47,625 nucleotides of DNA, taken from NCBI RefSeq assembly GCF_051486985.1, contig NZ_JAHVDV010000037.1, forward strand, positions 1-47,625. Direction: 5' to 3'. The notes beneath the pieces were generated by a model. That model had not been told where the DNA came from. It saw nothing but the letters and a program-made list of their open reading frames with translations, and ran no database searches. Numbering within the stretch: the first letter of the stretch is position 1; the number at the start of each line of letters is the position of its first letter. Position numbers and translations under genes: made by a program. Positions 41,972 to 47,625 of this stretch are shown here, piece after piece. This DNA comes from CBFFRJ01 sp051486985. GTDB taxonomy: Bacteria > Pseudomonadota > Gammaproteobacteria > Enterobacterales > Enterobacteriaceae.

Positions 41972-42781
41972 ATGCGAAAAACCGCTGTGCTATTACTGGG
42001 ATCGATTTTTCTTTTCTCTGCCTCCGGTCATGCTGATGAAGACCTCATCAGTGCCCGCGATGTGAAAACCCTCTTTTTCGGGCAGGATGACAGGGTTCCC
42101 GTCGCGTCCCCGACGCGCGCGCCCTGGGATGCTATCGGCCAACTTGAAACGGCGAGCGGCAATCTGTGCACGGCCACCCTCATCTCTCCCCATCTGGCGC
42201 TCACTGCGGGTCATTGCCTGTTAACGCCACCAGGCGGTAAAACGGACAAAGCCATTGCCCTGCGTTTCGTGTCGCAAAAAGGGAGCTGGCGTTATGAGAT
42301 CCACGGCATTGAAGGGCGCGTGGATGCGTCACTCGGTAAACGACTGAAGGCGGACGGAGATGGCTGGATTGTTCCCTCCTCAGCCGCCCCCTGGGATTTT
42401 GGCTTGATTATTTTACGTAATCCGCCCTCGGGCATTACGCCATTACCGATTTTTGTCGGCGACAAAGCGGCGCTGACGGAAGCACTCAAAGTGGCCGGGC
42501 GTAAAGTCACCCAGTCAGGCTATCCGGTCGATCACCTGGACAGGCTCTACACCCACCATGACTGCGTGGTGACCGGATGGGCGCAAAACAGTGTGTTATC
42601 GCACCAGTGCGACACGCTGCCCGGCGACAGCGGCTCACCGCTCATGCTTAATACGCCGGAAGGCTGGCAGCTTATCGCAGTTCAGAGCTCGGCACCGGCG
42701 GCAAAAGATCGCTGGCGGGCAGACAATCGCGCCATTGCAGTGACCGGTTTTCGTGACAAACTCGACGCCCTGGCCCACTAG
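41972..42781 (+). CDS. ydgD: Trypsin-like periplasmic serine protease homologue YdgD
   Basis: 269 aa (E. coli YdgD 273). Signal peptide about 1-21 (SGHA-DED). Chymotrypsin-fold triad is complete: His81 in LTAGHC, Asp142 in WDFGLI, and Ser220 in GDSGSP. Cysteine pairs at 66/82 and 198/213 are placed for disulfides. Predicted active, but no substrate is known. The stop overlaps by 4 bp the stop of the convergent GGDEF-EAL gene. Confidence 0.92.
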   Translation: MRKTAVLLLGSIFLFSASGHADEDLISARDVKTLFFGQDDRVPVASPTRAPWDAIGQLETASGNLCTATLISPHLALTAGHCLLTPPGGKTDKAIALRFVSQKGSWRYEIHGIEGRVDASLGKRLKADGDGWIVPSSAAPWDFGLIILRNPPSGITPLPIFVGDKAALTEALKVAGRKVTQSGYPVDHLDRLYTHHDCVVTGWAQNSVLSHQCDTLPGDSGSPLMLNTPEGWQLIAVQSSAPAAKDRWRADNRAIAVTGFRDKLDALAH

Positions 42782-44949
42782 CCCTGTCCCTGCTTTTGCT
42801 GCTGGCGCAGAGTTAACATATGCGCCAGCGGCAGGGGTTCACTAAAATAGTAGCCCTGCAGCTGGTCGCAACCGGCAAGCCGTAGCAGTTTCATCTGTTT
42901 TTCGTTCTCAACCCCTTCGGCCACCACCAGCATCCCCAGCGCACTGGCGATGCGAATAGTGCCACTGACCAGCGCGGAGGCCTGTTCATCATCATCCACC
43001 AGCCCTGCCAGAGATTTATCAATTTTGATGGTTTCGAAATGAAAGCGGCGTAAATAACCGATGCTGGAATAGCCGGTGCCAAAATCATCCAGCGCGACCG
43101 CAGTACCCAGTGCTTTTAGATTGGTGATTGCCGAATGCGCACGTTCCGGGTTCTCCAGCACATAGGTTTCGGTCACTTCCAGCTGAAGTCGGCCGGCCGG
43201 GAAACCGGTGGTTTGCAGGGCGCTCGCCACTTTGTCTTCAAAGTCCGGGTCGCGAAACTGCGCCGGGGAGATATTTACGGACAGTTTCAGGTCGCCGAAG
43301 GGTTGCAGATCGCTGCAGGCGCGACGCAGAACAAACTGCCCGAGGGCATAAATTAAGCCGCTGGTTTCGGCAATAGAGATAAAGTCATCCGGTCTGAGTT
43401 CACCTGCCGGACGGCGCGGCCAACGGACCAGCGCCTCCACGCCCGTCATCACCAGGGTGCGGGCATCGACAATCGGTTGATACCAGACGTCAAATTCGTC
43501 CCGTTCCAGGCCACTACGAATATCGTTCTCAATCAGCAGTTGCCGCTCCCGCGCGCTGTTAAGCTCGGCGTCATAATGGGTGACGCGCCCTTTACCGGTA
43601 TTTTTAGAATGGTACATGGCGATATCCGCGCGGCGGAAAAGCTCGGAACTGGAGCTGGTCATCAGAGTGCCGCTGGCGATACCAATGCTCGCGCCTATAT
43701 GAATGGTCCGTTTGCTGACCTTTATCGGGGCATTCAACGCATTCAGTGCGTTTGCTGCAAACTCATTCGCTTTCTCTTCTGCCCAGGGGCCGCTGATGGT
43801 CATGGCGAACTCATCTCCGCCCATGCGCACCAGCGTCCCGTCGGTCGGGACTTTTTCCTGCAGGATCTGCGCGATGGTGATAATTAACCGATCGCCCACA
43901 TCATGGCCATAAATGTCATTGACGTCCTTAAAGCCATCCAGATCGATAAACACCACGCTGATGCGATTGGTGTCGCCCATCATGCTGAGGTGATCCAGTT
44001 TTTCAATTAATGCGCGGCGGTTAGGCAGTCGGCTGAGCCAGTCGGTAAGCGCAATACGGCGGGCGATTTTTTCCCCTTTCGCCAGTTTGTACAACCCGGC
44101 GCTGCTCAGAACGATAAACAGCAGAATCAACCCTGAAGCAAGCATGGCTATCTGACGGATGTTGTCCGCAGCAGCTTTTGCCGCTTCGGCTCCCGGCAGT
44201 CGTGGATCCCAGTTCAGCCAGCCCAGCACTTCCCCCGCTGCACTTTCAAGCGGAACGCTGGAGAGCTCCCCCTTCTGTTTACTGAGCGTTAAATCCGCTA
44301 TCTGGAAGGTGTCTCCCAATTCGTGCAGAATTTCGCTATTGAGATGGCGGGTAATGACCAGATAACGGCGCGCTGAACCCACATTCTCTAAGTGCCCGTT
44401 TACAGGTCGAATTAAGCTGATACCTACAAAGGCCACCCCCGCGCGCGTACGTGTAATACCAGCATAAATGTCATTCTGAACGTGAGGGCTGGCGAAATTA
44501 TTGCGAATCAGGGCCTGCATGCCACTGCCAAAAAAATCCAGGGACGTTTCATTAAAACGCGTGCGACGAAACGATCCCCACAGTACGTTGAAATTTTCAT
44601 CAAGCACAAAGGCGCCGTCATAAAGCGAATTGATTTTGAGCCCTGTGCCCCAGGTATTGTAGAGCCAGCCGGTATCGAGTTGCGGTCGGTAGGTTTCGTG
44701 AACGGCGTCATCCCAGACCGCATTATCAATCACCAGTGATTTCATCCGGTTTACCGATGTCTGAATTGCTCCCTGCACGGAGAGCGCCGTGCGGTGTTCG
44801 TCAATTTCATTGGCTTTGGTGCTGATGAGGTGAAGGGAGAGATACAACAAGGCGACGATAGATATTATCAGTCCAATTCCTGCCAGAAAGACCATGACAA
44901 ACAGGGTTTTTGCCTGAGGAATATTACGCCAGCTAAACGGGTTAAACAT
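42778..44949 (-). CDS. CHASE4-GGDEF-EAL cyclic-di-GMP protein
   Basis: 723 aa. TM1 about 16-38, periplasmic CHASE4-type sensor about 55-255 (AVWDDAVHETYRPQLDTGWLYNTWG, split after YRP), TM2 about 265-290. GGDEF domain follows with intact RMGGDEF, then an EAL domain with intact EALVRW, plus NISPAQF, DDFGTGYSS, KIDKSL and EGVEN. Both catalytic motifs look complete, so it could make or degrade c-di-GMP depending on signal. Single gene, convergent with ydgD. E. coli K-12 has no such gene between ydgD and mdtI. Confidence 0.92.
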   Translation of the reverse strand: MFNPFSWRNIPQAKTLFVMVFLAGIGLIISIVALLYLSLHLISTKANEIDEHRTALSVQGAIQTSVNRMKSLVIDNAVWDDAVHETYRPQLDTGWLYNTWGTGLKINSLYDGAFVLDENFNVLWGSFRRTRFNETSLDFFGSGMQALIRNNFASPHVQNDIYAGITRTRAGVAFVGISLIRPVNGHLENVGSARRYLVITRHLNSEILHELGDTFQIADLTLSKQKGELSSVPLESAAGEVLGWLNWDPRLPGAEAAKAAADNIRQIAMLASGLILLFIVLSSAGLYKLAKGEKIARRIALTDWLSRLPNRRALIEKLDHLSMMGDTNRISVVFIDLDGFKDVNDIYGHDVGDRLIITIAQILQEKVPTDGTLVRMGGDEFAMTISGPWAEEKANEFAANALNALNAPIKVSKRTIHIGASIGIASGTLMTSSSSELFRRADIAMYHSKNTGKGRVTHYDAELNSARERQLLIENDIRSGLERDEFDVWYQPIVDARTLVMTGVEALVRWPRRPAGELRPDDFISIAETSGLIYALGQFVLRRACSDLQPFGDLKLSVNISPAQFRDPDFEDKVASALQTTGFPAGRLQLEVTETYVLENPERAHSAITNLKALGTAVALDDFGTGYSSIGYLRRFHFETIKIDKSLAGLVDDDEQASALVSGTIRIASALGMLVVAEGVENEKQMKLLRLAGCDQLQGYYFSEPLPLAHMLTLRQQQKQGQG

Positions 44950-45054
44950 TCACACCTCATCTCCTGGGCGAAGAAACATTCATTATTGTTGTAGGTAAGC
45001 TTAAGCGTAATACAGTGCAGGAAATTCGCTGCCCTACTTCGGGCAGCGAGAGTA

Positions 45055-45384
45055 TCAGGCAAGTTTAATCAAAATCATCCCCAAAATTAAGAGAATAACG
45101 CCCGCCCAGCCTCTTTTATTCAGACGCTGGCCAAACAGGATCCAGCCTGCTGCCAGGGTGGCGGCAATACCAAAACCGCCCCAGAGCGCATAGGCGACCG
45201 ACAGATCGATGCCTTTGACAGCTTGCGATAACGCGCTGAAGGCGGCCAGTACCGCTGCAAGGGAGCCAATACCGAACAACTTATGGCGAAAACCGGCGGA
45301 TAATTTCAGAAATATATTGCCGACAATCTCAAGGATGATAGCCAGTGCCAGCCAGGCGGCGTGAATCCATTCAAACTCTTGCAT
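45055..45384 (-). CDS. mdtI: Spermidine exporter subunit MdtI
   Basis: 109 aa, the E. coli length. SMR family with four TM helices. EFEWIHAAWLALAIILEI at the start; LSQAVKGIDLSVAYALWGG and ATLAAGWILFGQRLN are nearly identical to E. coli. Works as a heterodimer with MdtJ to export spermidine. GGGAG lies 7 nt before the ATG at 45384; the ATG at 45387 is an alternative. Overlaps the end of mdtJ by 14 nt. Confidence 0.95.
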   Translation of the reverse strand: MQEFEWIHAAWLALAIILEIVGNIFLKLSAGFRHKLFGIGSLAAVLAAFSALSQAVKGIDLSVAYALWGGFGIAATLAAGWILFGQRLNKRGWAGVILLILGMILIKLA

Positions 45385-45733
45385 CATGATGCTCCCGGTT
45401 AAGGGATTTACCACTGCGGGTTCCTGATTTTATCAGGACAATACCGCACACCAGCGTTGCAAGCCCGGCGACTTTCAGTGTGGTGAGGGTTTCACCAAAA
45501 ATCACCACACTGCATAGGGTAATCAGTAAAATACCGATACCTTCCCACAGGGCATAGGCTACCCCCAGCGCGATTTTCTTTACTGCAAAGGAAAGTAAAA
45601 TATAGGAAACGGCGATCATTATCAGCATCAAAATAAAACCGGCGTTGCCGCCAGACTCTGTTGCCCATTTCATAGACAATGTGCCAGTAATTTCAGCCAA
45701 AATGGCCAGAGCTAATAATATCCAGTAAAACAT
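45371..45733 (-). CDS. mdtJ: Spermidine exporter subunit MdtJ
   Basis: 120 aa (E. coli 121). SMR family, four TM. YWILLALAILAEITGTLSMKW contains the membrane-embedded Glu typical of SMR proteins, and SFAVKKIALGVAYALWEGIG (split) is near-identical to E. coli. AGGAG lies 8 nt before the ATG at 45733. First structural gene of mdtJI, preceded by the mdtU-like small ORF. In E. coli the pair exports spermidine under polyamine overload, complementary to SpeG. Confidence 0.95.
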   Translation of the reverse strand: MFYWILLALAILAEITGTLSMKWATESGGNAGFILMLIMIAVSYILLSFAVKKIALGVAYALWEGIGILLITLCSVVIFGETLTTLKVAGLATLVCGIVLIKSGTRSGKSLNREHHDARV

Positions 45734-45821
45734 GACGCTTCTCCTGCTTGAGAATAAAACAGCAAGACTTACCCGCACGGGAAGTCAGAACTAAATAAAA
45801 AATCAGGCAGAGAGAAGAGAA

Positions 45822-45920
45822 CTACAGCGCGCTGCGCCAGTGTTGTTCACCGCACAGTGGGCAGATAAGAAAAAGAGGAAGGGAACGAGCAGAAATAAAC
45901 ACCCTGAACAGATTATCCAT
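45822..45920 (-). CDS. mdtU: Leader small ORF upstream of mdtJI (MdtU-like)
   Basis: 32 aa on the minus strand: MDNLFRVFISARSLPLF then LICPLCGEQHWRSAL, ending at TAG 45822-45824, 88 nt before mdtJ. In E. coli a uORF called mdtU in this position makes mdtJI respond to spermidine. Position, size and strand agree; I cannot align it to the E. coli peptide from memory. The ribosome site is weak. The rest of 45734-46116 is untranslated leader and promoter region for mdtJI and shows nothing else firm. Confidence 0.6.
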   Translation of the reverse strand: MDNLFRVFISARSLPLFLICPLCGEQHWRSAL

Positions 45921-46116
45921 AAAATTACACTTTCCGCGCATTGCTTCTCATCGTGGCGGAACGATTGTCCTCAGTAGTCAAACACGCCATACATTTAACA
46001 TGAAAGCGAAATGACTCACAAGTGATTTTCAATTCTTTACGTGTAGCACTGTGGCGGTTGGGGGTATTTTTCAGCGTCCCTCAGCATCTGAAGGACGCGT
46101 TGAAAATTATATCAGA

Positions 46117-47193
46117 TCATTGCCCGTTTTTTTCTTCGAGCGTTTTATCCTCGGCCAGTAGATTCCAGGACGAGATAAACAGGCCCGCAATCATAGGTCC
46201 AAGTACAAAACCGTTAATACCAAAGAACTCTAACCCGCCAAGCGTAGTGAGTAATATTAAATAATCCGGCATTCGTGTGTCTTTACCCACCAGCAGGGGA
46301 CGCAGAATATTGTCAGCAAGCCCGACAACAATCACAAAATAGAGCGTCATCGCAATAGCGGTTCCCGTTTCACCGGTTGAGAAAAGAAAAATCACTGCCG
46401 GGATCCAGATGATTGCCGTCCCGACCGCCGGTATCAGGGACATAAAGGCCATCAGCGCCGCCCACAACAGGCTGCCGTTAAAGCCCGCAAACCAGAAGGC
46501 TAACCCACCGAGCCCGCCCTGAACAATCGCCACCACCAGCGTGCCCTTCACCGTTGCCCGTGAGACACCGGCAAATTTATGAAACAGACGACGTTTAATT
46601 TTGTCCCTCAGTGGAATGGCATCAAATATTTTACGTACCAGTTTTGCGCCGTCTTTAAGTAAAAAGAACAGCAGGTAAACCATCATACAAAAACCGATGG
46701 TCAGTCCGAGGGTATTCTTACCAATAATAACCGCGCTCCCTGCCAGGTAACGTCCGGCCCCGAGTGCCGCACCGGAGATTTTTTCCCGAATCGCGCTTAC
46801 CGAGTCAAAATCATTATCCTGCAGGTAACCTTTTGCCCATCCCGGTAAATAACTGATGCCATCGCTCAGTAATTGCGGCAAATCGGTGGTGTTGCTTTGC
46901 AGACGCTGATAGAGGGCATTAAGTTCAACAATCAGCGATGAAATCACAATCATCAGAGGAATAAAAACAAGAACGCATATCAGCAGTACGGTGAGTAATG
47001 AAGCAATGCCGTCTCGTCCACGCAACAGAGCACTGAGTTTAATACGTAGCGGGTAAAAAATTAGCGCCAGAATCACGGCCCAGATAATGGCAGAATAATA
47101 AGGCTTGATCAGCGTAAAAAACGCCACGCTTACCAGCAGTAACAGCACAATAAAAAAGAAATTATTCACTTTCAACGTCGTCATCTTCGCCAT
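46117..47193 (-). CDS. AI-2E family transporter
   Basis: 358 aa, about eight TM helices. PFAM AI-2E/UPF0118 features: PYYSAIIWAVILALIFYPL near the start, ALMAFMSLIPAVGTAIIWIPA, and GLADNILRPLLVGKDTRMP, with a large extracytoplasmic segment about 85-150. The family includes TqsA and YdiK but this sequence is not close to TqsA, even though E. coli has tqsA next to mdtJI. Substrate unknown. The start at 47193 (MAKM) is the outermost ATG; 47184 is an alternative. Confidence 0.85.
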   Translation of the reverse strand: MAKMTTLKVNNFFFIVLLLLVSVAFFTLIKPYYSAIIWAVILALIFYPLRIKLSALLRGRDGIASLLTVLLICVLVFIPLMIVISSLIVELNALYQRLQSNTTDLPQLLSDGISYLPGWAKGYLQDNDFDSVSAIREKISGAALGAGRYLAGSAVIIGKNTLGLTIGFCMMVYLLFFLLKDGAKLVRKIFDAIPLRDKIKRRLFHKFAGVSRATVKGTLVVAIVQGGLGGLAFWFAGFNGSLLWAALMAFMSLIPAVGTAIIWIPAVIFLFSTGETGTAIAMTLYFVIVVGLADNILRPLLVGKDTRMPDYLILLTTLGGLEFFGINGFVLGPMIAGLFISSWNLLAEDKTLEEKNGQ

Positions 47194-47315
47194 CCATTGG
47201 TTAAACTGTTGTTAAGTGTAGTTCCTATCTTATTGATTGTAAAAAGCATGATCGTGGTGCTGGCAATGATTGAGGGATTAAATGGGGTACTACATTGTTA
47301 CTCCGAGTGTGCTTC

Positions 47316-47350
47316 CCCCCTCACCCCAACCCTCTCCCTCAGGGAGAGGG
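47316..47350. repeat. CCCCTCACC intergenic element
   Basis: CCCCTCACCCCAACCCTCTC and the stem CCCTCTCCCT/AGGGAGAGGG (47331-47350) repeat the element seen at 114, 220, 330 and 41018. CCATCCGTGCCCG follows, as after the other copies. A reduced form, CCCCTCGCCCCTTTGGGG, occurs at 47477-47494. Confidence 0.75.
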
Positions 47351-47494
47351 AGCCATCCGTGCCCGTAATTTAATGTAGGGATCACTCAACACTCAGAGCC
47401 GTTCGCGCCTGGCGCGTTTTTCTCCCTTTCCCTCTGCCTCAGAGATCCCCAAAAAAAATTGCGAGCACTATCGGTCCCCTCGCCCCTTTGGGGA

Positions 47495-47532
47495 GAGATA
47501 CCGTCTTGCGGTTCAGGCCGCAAGCGGTATCT
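47495..47532. repeat. Long hairpin at the transposase end
   Basis: GAGATACCG (47495-47503) pairs with CGGTATCTC (47524-47532), and inner TTGCGG (47506-47511) pairs with CCGCAA (47518-47523). The stem covers the transposase stop codon. It may be the subterminal end structure of the IS element or a stem limiting transcription; no T-run follows. Confidence 0.6.
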
Positions 47533-47625
47533 CAGCGTCGAATATGCGACCCGATTTCACTACGCCATAAGCCAGTTGCAACAGCTTTCTCATTCCCGCG
47601 CAGACCTGCTCTTTCCCTGATTTTC
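47513..47625 (-). mobile_element. C-terminal fragment of an IS110-family transposase
   Basis: Reading the minus strand from the edge gives 36 codons before TGA (47515-47513): KSGKEQVCAGMRKLLQLAYG followed by VVKSGRIFDAEIPLAA. The MRKLLxLAYGVxKSG pattern is the usual C-terminus of IS110/IS1111-type (DEDD plus Transposase_20) proteins. Only the end lies in this window, so intactness cannot be judged. Confidence 0.72.

Noticed and set aside
1..47625. CRISPR array, tRNA, rRNA or prophage
   Set aside because: No regularly spaced identical repeats with unique spacers, no tRNA-like cloverleaf and no phage genes were seen; the E. coli Qin prophage site is empty.

Overview
The window is chromosomal DNA of an enterobacterium, most like Enterobacter, Lelliottia or Leclercia. 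Gene after gene matches the E. coli mar-to-mdtJI segment in order and strand (sotB, marC/marRAB, eamA, ydeE, mgtS, dcp, ydfG, rspR, ydfZ, ydfI, ynfA, ynfB, speG, ynfC, ynfD, ynfE-G-H-dmsD, bioD2, mlc, ynfL, ynfM, asr, ydgU, ydgD, mdtI, mdtJ). The Qin prophage, rspAB and clcB, which E. coli K-12 carries along this segment, are absent. The genus is an inference; the family is secure.

Layout. 1-440: intergenic repeats. 441-8121: a PhzF-family protein, sugar exporter SotB, a lipoprotein hydrolase coupled to marC, the marRAB regulon with readable operators, and exporters EamA and YdeE. 8118-12213: an accessory block with an MFS exporter (TTG start), a MetE-like core protein, a rhodanese and a divergent GlxA/FtrA-type regulator. 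12221-13876: very small genes, including mgtS, a candidate MgrR-like sRNA and three unrecognised short proteins. 14032-20345: dcp, ydfG, rspR, FNR-linked ydfZ, ydfI and ynfA. 20492-24316: ynfB, speG, ynfC, a LysE/LysR divergent pair and ynfD. 24357-29089: the anaerobic DMSO reductase-like operon ynfE-G-H-dmsD, in which ynfE has an in-frame amber codon inside its Fe-S cysteine motif. 29292-32732: a four-gene OsmU-type osmoprotectant ABC transporter, where E. coli has clcB. 32794-37267: bioD2, mlc, ynfL, ynfM. 37346-40633: an insertion relative to E. coli (UV endonuclease UvsE, a phosphoribosyltransferase, an M32 carboxypeptidase). 40634-41286: a composite repeat. 41287-45920: acid-shock asr with ydgU, protease-like YdgD, a CHASE4-GGDEF-EAL protein, and spermidine exporter mdtJI with an upstream small ORF that looks like mdtU. 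46117-47625: an AI-2E family transporter, more repeats, and the C-terminal end of an IS110-family transposase running off the edge.

Functional threads. Efflux and stress control (marRAB, sotB, eamA, ydeE, ynfM, mdtJI); polyamine handling (speG plus mdtJI); anaerobic respiration (ydfZ and ynfE, both with FNR-like sites); sugar control (mlc with a palindromic operator; rspR and ydfI sharing a GTATGGTA box). I saw no CRISPR array, tRNA, rRNA, phage or defence system. The points most worth checking are the ynfE amber codon, the GTATGGTA network, the small-gene cluster at 12.2-13.9 kb and the composite repeat present near 1-160 and 40913-41095.
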